A stretch of 64,000 nucleotides of DNA, taken from contig JANWVF010000107.1 in NCBI GenBank assembly GCA_025056965.1, positions 23,838-87,837 on the forward strand, in the 5' to 3' direction. Numbering within the stretch: position 1 is the stretch's first letter; each line of letters starts with the position of its first letter. Positions 53,887 through 62,814 of the stretch are shown piece by piece. The DNA is from Thermoflexales bacterium. GTDB taxonomy: Bacteria > Chloroflexota > Anaerolineae > J036 > Brachytrichaceae. Below the pieces are notes generated by a model that was not told the DNA's origin, made no database searches, and worked only from the letters and a program-made list of their open reading frames with translations. Made by a program: the position numbers and the translations under genes.

Positions 53887-55071
53887 CTACAGTTGCAACT
53901 GTTGGCGCAGCCGGCTGAAATAGTGTGCCAGCTCGCTGCGCATTGCCGAGCTACGTCTCAGCAAATGGTCTCGGATGACTGACGACTTGTGCAAGGCAGT
54001 CTCTGCTATGCGCTTGAGCGCGAGCGGGTCGAAAGGTGCATTCGCGTCTAGAGCGTAGGAAGTCATCTCTAAACCCGCGATGAGTTCGCACACCTTGATG
54101 TCGTAGGTCAGGGCTACGAAGGGCTTGCCGAGGATCGCTGCAATCACCAAAGCGTGTAGCCGCTCCGCCACCAGCAAGTCACACCCCGCGATGAGAGCAG
54201 CGATTTGTCTGTGAGTTGTCGGCAGGCGCTGATGTACTTCGATCTCTGGAAGACGCGCGCAGAACTCGGCGAGTACCTTGGCGTCGTGCTGGGCCTTGAA
54301 TCTGGACTGCATCGGCAGTGTGTGGATCTCGATCGGGTAGCTGGCATGCAATGCACGCAGACCGTCTTCTAGGTTTTTCAGCAAGGTCGTCCAGTTGGCT
54401 GGATTCTCGATGTCGTAGTTGAGGTTGAGCGCCACACGCACAGGAGGCTGCAGCGTGCCGTTGCACGCTGCCGGCCGCGGGAGCGGATAGCCGGCCACCT
54501 CTTCACGAGAGAGTGGCGCGAATTGGGCCGGCGCATTGGCAAACACAGCGTCGGGCACGCGTTGCACGCGTTGAGAGGGCAGGCCGAGACTCAAGCATGT
54601 CTCATAAGACCTGCAATCGCGCACCGAGAGCACGTCCACTTGGCGGAGAATGTAGCGCGCGAACCGGCGTCCCTGCTCGGTTTGCAGTGGTCCGACACCG
54701 ATATTGCTCATCACGATCGGCTTGCGTGCTATGTGTCGTGCGAAGGTGACGATCGCTAACACCATGAGCAGCGTCGCGTAGCGGTTGCGGCCGACGCTGG
54801 CATAGAGCTCCTTGATGATGCTGCCGCCGCCGAAGAAAACTAGATCGCATGTGCGCAGTCGGCGCAGTAATCGGCTGCGGTCTCTGACCGTATGGAACAC
54901 TTCGGCATGGAAACGCGATTGCAGTTGAGCCGCAGTAAATAGCGGATCATAGGAGTTGACCTTGTAGTGATGGTGGCTGCCCAGCTGATTCAGAAACGTC
55001 TCCAGCAGCAGCTCGTCACCGATGTTGTGCTGTCCGTGTGTGCCAAGGAAGACGATATTTTTGGAAGTCAT
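53887..55071 (-). CDS. Polysaccharide pyruvyl transferase family protein
   Basis: A 394-residue cytoplasmic enzyme of the CsaB/WcaK family. The N-terminal FLGTHGQHNIGDELLLETFL contains the conserved NxGDE element; LVFFGGGSIIKE and MSNIGVGPL follow, and DLLVAERLHALVIAAILGKPFVAL holds the family's ERLHAL motif. These enzymes transfer a pyruvyl group from phosphoenolpyruvate to a sugar as a ketal, giving acidic exopolysaccharides or cell wall polymers. Situated between the membrane protein and the flippase fusion. Confidence 0.9.
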   Translation of the reverse strand: MTSKNIVFLGTHGQHNIGDELLLETFLNQLGSHHHYKVNSYDPLFTAAQLQSRFHAEVFHTVRDRSRLLRRLRTCDLVFFGGGSIIKELYASVGRNRYATLLMVLAIVTFARHIARKPIVMSNIGVGPLQTEQGRRFARYILRQVDVLSVRDCRSYETCLSLGLPSQRVQRVPDAVFANAPAQFAPLSREEVAGYPLPRPAACNGTLQPPVRVALNLNYDIENPANWTTLLKNLEDGLRALHASYPIEIHTLPMQSRFKAQHDAKVLAEFCARLPEIEVHQRLPTTHRQIAALIAGCDLLVAERLHALVIAAILGKPFVALTYDIKVCELIAGLEMTSYALDANAPFDPLALKRIAETALHKSSVIRDHLLRRSSAMRSELAHYFSRLRQQLQL

Positions 55072-55090
55072 AGGAATGAGGGCTTCACGG

Positions 55091-57166
55091 TTAAACAGCT
55101 CTTGTCTCGTCTAGTGCCAACGGCGTGCCGATGCGTCGCATGGGGACTTGCTTAAGCGCATGCAATGAATCCCAAGCCAGCAATACGACGAAGAAGCAAA
55201 TCATCAGGCCGAGTTGAATCGAAACGACTTGGTGCAGTGACTCGTGAAAGATCCAGAGCAGCAACACTTGAAGCGCGCCAACTCCGATCGCCAAGTAGGC
55301 GGCGTCAGCGCTGCCAATGGATAGCCGATAGTTGATGACGACGTTGGCCAAAGCATAGGCGGTCGTGGCTAGGGCATATAGCCATAGCAGCGGAGCGATG
55401 GGCAGGTAAGCCGGCCCGAACAACACTTGCACGATAGCTTCTGGAAACGAGTAGGTGAGGGTCACAATGGCAAGCGAACCAGCCAGGACGATCGCCAGCG
55501 AGAGCAAGAGCAGGTGGCGATGACGCTGGCCACGGCTATATCGCTGGGCAACGATGGGAAACATCGCGGTCACGATTGACCAAGTGGCAAAGAAGACGAC
55601 GCGGCCCGTTAGGGCTAGCGCGGCATAAAGCCCTGCTTCCTCAGAGGGGAAGAAGCGCCGTACGATCAACACATCGCTGTTGTTGATCAGAATTTGACCC
55701 AACTGAGCCGCAAGCGCCGGACCGGTGAAGACCATCACCTCACGGCGCAGCGCCGATGTGATCGGCTGTGCGGTTGGCAGATCGGCAGCGACGCGACGCG
55801 CGGTGAGCCAGGTGGTGACGAACGAGAGAGTGATTCCTGCCACAGCGCCATTTACCCCGAAGCCTAACGCCACAAAAGCCAGGCTGAGCAGCAAACGTGA
55901 CCACATCTCAACCTGGTAGGTGGCGGCGAGGAGACCGAAACGCATGCGCCCTTGCAGCAGACCACGTTCGACGCCCTGCATCAGAAAGAAGGGAGCAAAT
56001 AGCCCAAACAAGATGAATGGGACGGGCGAACTGACCGAGAAGAAGCTGGTCCATAGCGGCGCACCAAGCGCAAAAATAACCATCAGTCCCAAGCCGATCC
56101 ACAGGGCAAGTCGCAGCGAGAAACGGCGCAAGCGGGCGATGCTTGATAGGTCACGCGCTGCAGCGAAGACAGCGCTGAAGCGTGCTGCCGGCGTTTGCAC
56201 ACTGGTGGTCAGGAACGAGGTGACGAGAAATAGCGTCACGATCAGGCTGAGGTCGGCAAAGGCTGATGGACCGAGCCAGCGCCCCATGATGAGGTTGAAG
56301 AGGTAATTCCCGGCGTTGACCAGGGTGGCGCTGATGAACAGCACTGCGCCGCCGCGCAGCAACCCACTGCCGTGCGATGATCCGGGGGAAGCGAACTCAA
56401 ATCGGTTGGGTAGCATACTCGGGTCGAAGGTGCGCGTGCCTGCGTCCCAAGTCTCCACGATGAAGCGCCGCTTTGCCCGGTCGAGAGTCAGTGTCACTTG
56501 CAGCTGGCCGCTGCCATTCAACGCGTGCTCGATGATGTTGGTGCAGACTTCCTGGACGGCCAATTGGATTTGATTGGTGAGGTTGTGAGTGGAAGGCACC
56601 GATGCGTGCCCCAACAGTGCGGCGACTCCTTCCCCTAATACGTTCAGGTAGCGATAGCTAGCGGGTAAGTCCACCGTCAACGTGATTGGTCGCTCGTCCT
56701 CCTTAACGCAACCGATGGCGCTGAAAGGCAACACTTTCACTAATCGCCAGCGGTTGCCCCTAGGGCGGGGGATGTACACTACTTCATCCATCAAGCTGCG
56801 CACCAGGAAGAGTCCTACGCCGAGGTTGATTGGGCCGGCGCCGGCCTCGGGCGGGGTTGGCCGCGTGGTCGTCTCAGGCAGCAGAGCCTCGTAGCACCAA
56901 CCGCCAGGCAGTTTGAGAGAGAAGCGCCGTGGCTCATTACTCAACTGCAGCGTTGCGCTGATCTCGCTCGTGCCGGCTTCTTGGACGATTGCCTGAACCA
57001 GCGGTTGCTGAGCTGCGGCCAACGCTTCGGCCGCAACGGCATCGGCTTGTGCCAGGCCGTCAACGCGCGCCAGCATTGCCTGCAGGCAGCAAGCAAGCAG
57101 CGCGTGGACATCCACTTGCTCCAGTGTGCCTTTGATGCGAATTTGTAACCGATCTTCCTGATTCAT
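55091..57166 (-). CDS. RsbW-type ATPase domains fused to a Wzx/MurJ-like flippase
   Basis: A 691-residue chain of two unlike parts. Residues 1-145 and 160-260 resemble anti-sigma ATPases: the first block has the G2-type GVGLFLVRSLMDEV (116-129) but lacks a convincing N-box; the second has the N-box QLAVQEVCTNIIEHA (201-215) and G1-like DAGTRTFDPS but no G2 box. From about 270 to the end there are some 12-14 transmembrane helices of a polysaccharide export flippase (MATE/MOP superfamily). The frame is uninterrupted and its ATG overlaps the receiver gene stop by 4 bases. I know no characterised protein with this combination. It suggests that the partner switch encoded upstream acts on export of the polysaccharide repeat unit, an inference. 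Confidence 0.8.
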   Translation of the reverse strand: MNQEDRLQIRIKGTLEQVDVHALLACCLQAMLARVDGLAQADAVAAEALAAAQQPLVQAIVQEAGTSEISATLQLSNEPRRFSLKLPGGWCYEALLPETTTRPTPPEAGAGPINLGVGLFLVRSLMDEVVYIPRPRGNRWRLVKVLPFSAIGCVKEDERPITLTVDLPASYRYLNVLGEGVAALLGHASVPSTHNLTNQIQLAVQEVCTNIIEHALNGSGQLQVTLTLDRAKRRFIVETWDAGTRTFDPSMLPNRFEFASPGSSHGSGLLRGGAVLFISATLVNAGNYLFNLIMGRWLGPSAFADLSLIVTLFLVTSFLTTSVQTPAARFSAVFAAARDLSSIARLRRFSLRLALWIGLGLMVIFALGAPLWTSFFSVSSPVPFILFGLFAPFFLMQGVERGLLQGRMRFGLLAATYQVEMWSRLLLSLAFVALGFGVNGAVAGITLSFVTTWLTARRVAADLPTAQPITSALRREVMVFTGPALAAQLGQILINNSDVLIVRRFFPSEEAGLYAALALTGRVVFFATWSIVTAMFPIVAQRYSRGQRHRHLLLLSLAIVLAGSLAIVTLTYSFPEAIVQVLFGPAYLPIAPLLWLYALATTAYALANVVINYRLSIGSADAAYLAIGVGALQVLLLWIFHESLHQVVSIQLGLMICFFVVLLAWDSLHALKQVPMRRIGTPLALDETRAV

Positions 57167-57540
57167 GAGCGTTGTTCATTGGGTAGCAAGCGTTTGACCG
57201 TCGCCTCCAACTCCCAGGAACTGACGGGTTTCTCCAGAAAGCTGTTGGCTCCTGCGGCGCTCGCTTCGAGGCGATGCTGGTCGAGGACACTATTTGTCAG
57301 GATGATCACAGGCACGTTGCGCAGGGCCTCGTCGGTGCGTACACGCCGCAGAAGATCCAGCCCATCCATCTCTGGCATGGAAATGTCAGAGATAAGCAGA
57401 TCCACATGAGATTGGGCCAGGTAAGCCAACGCTTCCCGGCCACTGTTGGCAGTAACGACTTCATGTCCGCTATTGCGCAGCCGTTTGCTGATCACTAATT
57501 GTGTGACAGGGTGGTCTTCCACAACGAGAATGGTTGCCAT
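57163..57540 (-). CDS. Single-domain response regulator
   Basis: A 125-residue receiver domain alone: acidic pocket in ILVVEDHPVTQ, phospho-acceptor Asp in DLLISDISMPEMDG, Thr in VIILTNS and Lys in FLEKPVSSWE. No output domain, so it acts by protein interaction, possibly with the RsbW-flippase fusion that follows (4-base overlap). I chose ATG 57540; a GTG at 57552 is also possible. The likely phosphodonor is the hybrid kinase at the end of this operon. Confidence 0.92.
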   Translation of the reverse strand: MATILVVEDHPVTQLVISKRLRNSGHEVVTANSGREALAYLAQSHVDLLISDISMPEMDGLDLLRRVRTDEALRNVPVIILTNSVLDQHRLEASAAGANSFLEKPVSSWELEATVKRLLPNEQRS

Positions 57541-57555
57541 AGCGTTCACCACACA

Positions 57556-57894
57556 TTAGAAGAGTTTGAGCGCGGCTTCGGCAGTGTCGGCGATGTCAAA
57601 GACGCGATCGAATTTGGTCAGGTTGAGGATGCGCCGAGCAGCTTCGATTCGTGGCCATACTAGTTTGACGTCGCCGCCTGCCTGACGCGTGCGCTTGAGA
57701 ATGCTCACCAATACAGCCATACCGGATGAATCCAGGAAGGGCACCTCCGAAAGGTCAATCACAAAATTGGCTGCGCCACTTTCAAACAGTTGCATGAGCT
57801 GTTGACGCAACTCGGCAGCGTTGACCACGTCAACGCGCTCCTGAGGAGCAACGATCGTGACGCGCAGAACATGTTCACATATCACGAGCTTCAT
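57556..57894 (-). CDS. STAS-domain anti-sigma factor antagonist (RsbV-like)
   Basis: A 112-residue STAS protein. The phosphorylatable Ser is in DLSEVPFLDSSGMAVL, the classical RsbV/SpoIIAA motif. In this family, the unphosphorylated form binds the RsbW kinase and frees its target. Start ATG 57894 is preceded by GAGG; an upstream extension of 29 residues is not supported. Forms a gene trio with the kinase (57920) and phosphatase (58390). Confidence 0.9.
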   Translation of the reverse strand: MKLVICEHVLRVTIVAPQERVDVVNAAELRQQLMQLFESGAANFVIDLSEVPFLDSSGMAVLVSILKRTRQAGGDVKLVWPRIEAARRILNLTKFDRVFDIADTAEAALKLF

Positions 57895-57919
57895 TGCCTC
57901 AAACCTCTTCTTCGTTCGG

Positions 57920-58378
57920 CTAAAGTCGTTTGAGCAGTTGCCAGAGATTGCCCCGTTCGTCGCAGCGGTAATGCAGTTCATCTAGGAGCGCTCTGGCAAG
58001 GAAGAGGCCGTAACCACCTTCCTGGGGCTGATCGAAATCTGGCACGGCCGCCGATTGCGAGTCGAATGGTCGTCCCTGGTCACGTAGTTCTATCTGAATG
58101 ACCAAGCGCGGTGTGTGAGATATACGGAGCAAGACAGCGATTGTGCCGTCATCTCGTCCGGCATAGGCATGTCTAACAATGTTGGTGCAAATCTCGTGTG
58201 CAGCGAGCTGCACGTTGTAAACGTTGAATTCGTCAGCGCCTGCCCGGATCAGCAAATTACTGACGGCGGAGTCAATGACTCGCACAGCGGCGAAGGTAGC
58301 CGGTGCAATGAATTCGACGGTGCTTTCGGTGTTTGCTGCAGGCTCTCCGTCTTCGTGGGTCAGTCTGTCCTTGTCCAT
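57920..58378 (-). CDS. Anti-sigma factor serine kinase (RsbW-like)
   Basis: A 152-residue GHKL ATPase: N-box QLAAHEICTNIVRHAY, G1 LRDQGRPFD, G2 EGGYGLFLARALLDEL. It would phosphorylate the STAS partner and hold a sigma factor or other target. Unlike the fused copy at 55091, all three ATPase motifs are present. The ATG at 58378 lies 11 bases after the RsbU stop; an ATG at 58396 would overlap that gene. Confidence 0.9.
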   Translation of the reverse strand: MDKDRLTHEDGEPAANTESTVEFIAPATFAAVRVIDSAVSNLLIRAGADEFNVYNVQLAAHEICTNIVRHAYAGRDDGTIAVLLRISHTPRLVIQIELRDQGRPFDSQSAAVPDFDQPQEGGYGLFLARALLDELHYRCDERGNLWQLLKRL

Positions 58379-58389
58379 GAGCGCCTTTA

Positions 58390-59913
58390 TCAGCATGCTT
58401 TCAAGACGACTACGGTCTGATCGTCATCCTGAATATCGTCGCTGTTGAAATGGGCCACAGCAGCCAGCAATCCATCGGCGATCTCTTTGGGCGAAGCCGT
58501 TGATAGCAGATCCACTTGATGGAGCAGTCGGTCTATGCCGAAAAGTTCCCCTTTCTTGTTCCGTTCCTCGTTGAGCCCGTCGGTCGCCACTGTCAGGACA
58601 TCGCCACGTTGAAACGGGATGCTCTCATCCTGCCAAAGCGGAATGGGGAGGACACCGATAGGAGGCCCATCGGCTCCCAGCAAACGTGCTGCGCGGCCGT
58701 TGGGGCGAAGGATGACCGGCGAATGCCCGGCGTTAGCGATGGTGAGCAGCCTCTTCGCCGGGTCGTACTGGCAGACGCAGACGGTAGCCATCATGCCGAC
58801 TTTGGTGAAGTCGTCGTATAGGTGTTCGTTGGCTTGCGCAAGGATTGCGGCTGGCGTGATGATGTTGTGCAGCGCGCTGCTGCGCAAGTTCGTTCGTGTC
58901 ATGGCCATTAAGAGTGCGGCAGAGAGACCCTTGCCCGATACATCGCCTACGACGAAAGTGAAAGGCCGGCTCGTCACACCACTGGGGGCAATGTAGTCGA
59001 AGAAATCGCCGCCCACCTGGAGCGCAGGCCGCAAAGCACCGTAGATGTCAAGCCCAGCGATGGTCGGCGATCGTTGTGGCAATAGGCCGAGCTGCACCCT
59101 GCGCGCCAGTTCCATCTCAGTTTGCAATCGCGCCTGAGCGACTAGTTGCTCATGCAGAAGAGCGATCTCGAGTTGGGCGCCGGCTTGTTCCGTGATCGAG
59201 CGCGCTAGTTTCAGGTCGGGTGATAGGTCGGATGCCGGCCGGTTTAACCAAAGTCCAAGTACTGCAACGATCTCGCGTCGCTCGCGGAGCGGGAGAGGCG
59301 CGACGAAGAGGTTGCCTGTGCCATTCGTAGGGCTGAACGAGAATTCTGCGCTACTCAGCAAAAGCTCACTGCCGACCCGTCGCACGCGTTCGAAGAGAGC
59401 GATCAGGTATGGCTCGGGAATCGTTAGACCGGGAGAGCATACGACCTTGAGCGGTGTCGTCAACACGACGAACGCAGCGTCGGCTTTCACTAAGCGCATC
59501 GCCTGTTTCACCAGGCGATAGAGCAGGCGGTCAATATCTAACCGATCAGAATCTGGTTCGTTCAGCTCACACAATGCGAGTAGTTGGTCCTCCGTTTCGG
59601 CGAGCGCGTCCGCCAAGCTCTCCACTTCGCCCTCTAAGATGGTCAGGGAGGCTAGCAGTGCCGCGTCGGCTTGCAGACGGGCTAGCGCTGCATCACCCTT
59701 AACACCGCTAACGCGTAGCTCTCCCAGCCAAGCGCCGGTGTCGTCTATGATTGGTGCCATCAGCCCAGCGGAGTGTGGCGGCGGTTGGGCCGGCCAGCAA
59801 GCTAACAATTGTTCACCTTGCCACAAACTGAAGCTCGCTGCGCCGTTGACCAACCACGCTGTTGCGAGGGTTTGAAGCAGAGGAACTCGGTTAGCAAGAG
59901 ACGTAGACGCCAT
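58390..59913 (-). CDS. PP2C-type serine phosphatase (RsbU/SpoIIE-like) with GAF domain
   Basis: A 507-residue cytoplasmic phosphatase. A sensory N-terminal half with a GAF-like domain (about 130-260) and a short coiled-coil is followed by the PPM/SpoIIE catalytic domain (about 290-505): VGGDFFDY, VGDVSGKGLSAALLMA and VATDGLNEERN supply the metal-binding Asp residues. It dephosphorylates the STAS antagonist to release the RsbW-bound target. Located 7 bases after the second STAS gene. Confidence 0.92.
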   Translation of the reverse strand: MASTSLANRVPLLQTLATAWLVNGAASFSLWQGEQLLACWPAQPPPHSAGLMAPIIDDTGAWLGELRVSGVKGDAALARLQADAALLASLTILEGEVESLADALAETEDQLLALCELNEPDSDRLDIDRLLYRLVKQAMRLVKADAAFVVLTTPLKVVCSPGLTIPEPYLIALFERVRRVGSELLLSSAEFSFSPTNGTGNLFVAPLPLRERREIVAVLGLWLNRPASDLSPDLKLARSITEQAGAQLEIALLHEQLVAQARLQTEMELARRVQLGLLPQRSPTIAGLDIYGALRPALQVGGDFFDYIAPSGVTSRPFTFVVGDVSGKGLSAALLMAMTRTNLRSSALHNIITPAAILAQANEHLYDDFTKVGMMATVCVCQYDPAKRLLTIANAGHSPVILRPNGRAARLLGADGPPIGVLPIPLWQDESIPFQRGDVLTVATDGLNEERNKKGELFGIDRLLHQVDLLSTASPKEIADGLLAAVAHFNSDDIQDDDQTVVVLKAC

Positions 59914-59920
59914 CTTCGGG

Positions 59921-60280
59921 TCAAGCAGCGAGCGCAGTCGTCGCCTCTTCGACAGAAACCATGATTTTGAAAGCGCGATCCAGGCGGGTAAGCTCGAAGA
60001 TGATGCGCACCGGCTGTTGCAAGTTGCAGAGAATCTGGTCGGCGCCGTGCTCTCGACAGTATTTCATGCCTTGCACTAAGCAAGCGAGGCCACTGGAGTC
60101 GATGAAGTTGACTCCACCGAGATCTATGACAACATGACCCTTCGTTCGATTTGTGGCCTGCATCAATGCTTGGCGCACCTGCGGCACTTCATGAGCATCG
60201 AAACGTCCTGACAAACCGACAACCGCAATTGTCTGATCGCTTTTAGACATGGGCTTGACCTCTCGCATGCTGATTTGCAT
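59921..60280 (-). CDS. Second STAS-domain anti-sigma factor antagonist
   Basis: A 119-residue STAS protein with the phospho-Ser motif VIDLGGVNFIDSSGLACL. I chose the ATG at 60280 (MQISMREVKPM) because an AAGGAGGA ribosome site lies upstream and STAS proteins often begin with an MxIxxRE strand; ATG 60250 is an alternative. Two antagonists and two RsbW-type sequences in one operon suggest two connected switches. Confidence 0.9.
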   Translation of the reverse strand: MQISMREVKPMSKSDQTIAVVGLSGRFDAHEVPQVRQALMQATNRTKGHVVIDLGGVNFIDSSGLACLVQGMKYCREHGADQILCNLQQPVRIIFELTRLDRAFKIMVSVEEATTALAA

Positions 60281-60299
60281 AGATGTCGTTTCCTCCTTA

Positions 60300-61532
60300 T
60301 TAAGTAGCGGGCAAACGGCGTGCAGTGCCCGTTTGCCGCCGCGCAATCAGGGTCTCGAAATGCAGCAGATACCAGTCCACGACTTCGGCAATCGGCAAAC
60401 CGCGTGAAGCCCTCCAGTTTTGCTGGCCCAGCGCGCGACGGCGCTCAGGGTCGTCAATAACCCTGGCGATGGCGGTGGCTAGGCTGTGCGGGTTGCCGGG
60501 CTCGAAAAACTCGCCGCTGTAGCCTTCTTCAGCGATCACTTCGGCGAGATCACCGATGTAGGGGAGGACCGCCGCTTTGCCATAGTCACCGGCTTGGTGC
60601 AGCACGCCCGAACTGCCGGTAGTGCTCGTATAGGGGAAGACAACCACTGCGGCCTCGCCAAAGATGCGTGGGACGTCTTGTTCGGCCACGTAGCCGGTAT
60701 ATCGGATGTTGGGGACATCGGCGTAGCGCCGACGTACGCTTTCTAAATAGCCCGGTGCATTCGGGCTGTCAGTGCCTGCAATGACGAGTTCTAGCGGTGG
60801 TCGGCTGTCGTCTTGCAATAACTTGAAAGCTTCAATTAGCGTCTCTACCTTCTTGTAAGTGCCGAACTTGCCGAACGCCAAGATCTTGATAGGGCCAGGG
60901 GGGAGTTCGAACGAAGGCTGAGGGGTGTCCTCGAACGCCCCATGTGGGGCGAGCAACACGTTAGTGGCTTTGTACTTGGATTCCAGAATCTCGACGTATT
61001 TAGGGATCGTCACCGCTACCATATCGGCCTTCAAAAGCAGACGGGTCACCTGGGTGCCAAAGAAACGCATCACCGACTCGACGAATGCGTTGCCAGCAAA
61101 ACCAGCGCTGCGCAGGTTGATCGTCTCCATGATGTTGTGCAGGAGCACGATGGTGGGGTAGCCTGCGCGCTTGATGAGGTAGGGTGCCGTCAGACCGAGC
61201 GTAGCAGCGACTTTTCGATTACCGAAGGTGGCGAATTGGATGTTGAACAGCACAGCATCCGGATCCGTCTGCTGCACAGCAGCGCGAATGCGAAGGGCAT
61301 TGTCTTTAGCGCCAAAAGCCCAGCAAGGGATCACCCTCACTGGCGCATGACCTTGGCGCGGCTCCAAGTAGTATGTCTGCCCTTGCGGTAGCGCGTCGGG
61401 GAGCAGAATGACCTCGCCAACTTCCTCCTTTTGGCGCAGGAATCGTACGAAGTGATAGGCATATTCGTTCAGCGAGCCTTTGCCCGGTGGATGAGTGGTG
61501 ATGATGGCTAGACGAAGTTTAGGCGTTGGCAT
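60300..61532 (-). CDS. Glycosyltransferase family 4-like
   Basis: A 410-residue GT-B glycosyltransferase. N-terminal AIITTHPPGKGSLNEYAYHFVRFL, nucleotide-sugar region KILAFGKFGTYKKVETLIEA (typical Rossmann start of the second domain), VVVFPYTSTTGSSGVLHQAGDYGKAAVLPYIGDLAEVI with the E-x7-E type segment. It probably adds a sugar to the lipid-linked repeat unit on the cytoplasmic face. It overlaps the preceding gene by 14 bases. Confidence 0.88.
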   Translation of the reverse strand: MPTPKLRLAIITTHPPGKGSLNEYAYHFVRFLRQKEEVGEVILLPDALPQGQTYYLEPRQGHAPVRVIPCWAFGAKDNALRIRAAVQQTDPDAVLFNIQFATFGNRKVAATLGLTAPYLIKRAGYPTIVLLHNIMETINLRSAGFAGNAFVESVMRFFGTQVTRLLLKADMVAVTIPKYVEILESKYKATNVLLAPHGAFEDTPQPSFELPPGPIKILAFGKFGTYKKVETLIEAFKLLQDDSRPPLELVIAGTDSPNAPGYLESVRRRYADVPNIRYTGYVAEQDVPRIFGEAAVVVFPYTSTTGSSGVLHQAGDYGKAAVLPYIGDLAEVIAEEGYSGEFFEPGNPHSLATAIARVIDDPERRRALGQQNWRASRGLPIAEVVDWYLLHFETLIARRQTGTARRLPAT

Positions 61533-62286
61533 AGATGCCCCTCAGATCGTTCAGCTTGATCCTGACCAGGTCACGCAGAAAGCGTTGAGCTTCTTTGGTT
61601 GGATCAAGTTTGGAGCCGGGCGCGTCCACCCAGGCAATCGGAACCTCGACGATGCGGTAGCCGAGTTTGTTCGCTAGGTAGAGGATTTCTAGATCGAAGG
61701 AGAATCCGCTGATCGTCTGAGCGCGAAAGAGACGTTGCGCGGCATCCCGGGTGAACATCTTGAAGCCGCACTGGGTATCGTGAGCACCGGTAGAGAAGAC
61801 GCTGGCAACGATCCAGCGGAGGCCGTTGCTCATGATGCGACGCACCAAGCTCTTATTCGCTTCCTCGGCCCCTCGAGCTGCGCGTGAGCCGATCGCAACG
61901 TCGTATCCCTCGTTGATTTTCTCCAGCAGCTTGCCGATCTCTTCGATGGGCGTGCTATTGTCGGCGTCGTCGAAGAGCACGACTTTGCCTCGTGCTGCCA
62001 GCATGCCGCGTCGGACTGCGCTTCCCTTGCCCTCGTTTCTTTGTGCGCGCAACACGCGAAGGTTGGCGAATCCCAGCTCTTCGACGACCTGGACAGTGCG
62101 ATCCTTCGAGCCGTCGTCAGAAACGATCAGTTCCCAGGGAATGCCCAGGCTTGAGACGTGTGAAGCAATTGCGCCGATCGTCGGAACGATGCGTGCTTCC
62201 TCGTTATAAGCCGGGATCACAATAGAGAGAGCCGGCTGCTCCTCGATCGGAGTCGTCTTCCAGCGCTGATAATCCTCGTACGACAT
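61519..62286 (-). CDS. Dolichyl-phosphate glucosyltransferase-like GT2
   Basis: A 255-residue family 2 glycosyltransferase: LSIVIPAYNEEARIVPTIGAI, the metal-binding LFDDADNSTPIEE, and DTQCGFKMFTRDAAQRLF, the segment typical of polyprenyl-phosphate glucose/mannose synthases. No transmembrane helices. It would make the polyprenyl-phosphate sugar donor needed by the GT-C proteins encoded downstream (47095 and 50930). First gene of the polysaccharide operon. Confidence 0.9.
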   Translation of the reverse strand: MSYEDYQRWKTTPIEEQPALSIVIPAYNEEARIVPTIGAIASHVSSLGIPWELIVSDDGSKDRTVQVVEELGFANLRVLRAQRNEGKGSAVRRGMLAARGKVVLFDDADNSTPIEEIGKLLEKINEGYDVAIGSRAARGAEEANKSLVRRIMSNGLRWIVASVFSTGAHDTQCGFKMFTRDAAQRLFRAQTISGFSFDLEILYLANKLGYRIVEVPIAWVDAPGSKLDPTKEAQRFLRDLVRIKLNDLRGIYANA

Positions 62287-62313
62287 AATCGCCCAGCTGG
62301 TGTGACGTGAGAA

Positions 62314-62336
62314 CCTAACGTGTTCAACCAGTTAGG
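62314..62336 (-). promoter_or_regulatory. Inverted repeat upstream of the polysaccharide operon
   Basis: CCTAAC at 62314-62319 and GTTAGG at 62331-62336, perfect dyad with an 11-base spacer, about 30-50 bases before the first ATG. A possible operator; no convincing promoter hexamers were found beside it. Confidence 0.3.
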
Positions 62337-62554
62337 ACGGCTAGGGTGTGGAAATGACTACGGTCACTCAGAGAGAACGCATTGCTCTGTAAGTGATCGC
62401 TAAATGGTTGGCGTGCTAAGGAGACAAGCTGCTATGTAAGCCAGATACGTTCTAGGTTGGCGAGCTGTGAAAGGGCATCCCGTATGTTCCTTATACGGGT
62501 TGGACCTGGCTCGTTGTGCACTAAGTTCTAAGCTGTCATCGCGCTATGCTGTGC

Positions 62555-62560
62555 TATACT
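62555..62560 (+). promoter_or_regulatory. -10 box of the cobalamin riboswitch transcript
   Basis: TATACT, with a weak CTGTCA at 62533-62538 as -35 (16-base spacer). It lies about 20 bases before the riboswitch. The stretch from 62287 to here holds only the inverted repeat listed above. Confidence 0.4.
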
Positions 62561-62581
62561 GTTTTAAACAACTGAATACGT

Positions 62582-62721
62582 CGAGGTGACCCGATGCCTG
62601 CGCGAAGCGCGGGCTGAAAAGCTCGGAAGCTAGGGCTTAAAAGTGGAAGCCGGTGCAAGTCCGGCGCTGTGCCGCAACTGTAAGTGCGCCGCTGAGCGCA
62701 CGAGCCAGGACGCTTGCCTCG
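62582..62721 (+). ncRNA. Cobalamin riboswitch
   Basis: The B12 aptamer is recognised by its hallmark: GAAGCCGGTGCAAGTCCGGC, then GCTGTGCCGCAACTGTAA (62646-62683), and the closing GAGCCAGGACGCTTGCC segment. P1 can form between CGAGG (62582-62586) and CCTCG (62717-62721). It controls the ABC substrate-binding gene at 62916 through the terminator at 62815. Confidence 0.95.
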
Positions 62722-62762
62722 ATGAGCGTTGCATTACCTTCTCGTGATCAAGGAGGTGGAGC

Positions 62763-62780
62763 ATGACCAATGCACCGTGA
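62763..62780 (+). CDS. Possible mini-ORF in the riboswitch expression platform
   Basis: Five codons (MTNAP) with an excellent AAGGAGG ribosome site 6 bases before the ATG, located between the aptamer and the terminator. TTGCATTACCTT (62729-62740) is partly complementary to AAGG and AATGCA of this segment, so the ribosome site may instead be part of the switching hairpin. Confidence 0.25.
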   Translation: MTNAP

Positions 62781-62814
62781 GTCTGGTGTGTGACTCGGTC
62801 GAGCGACATTATCA

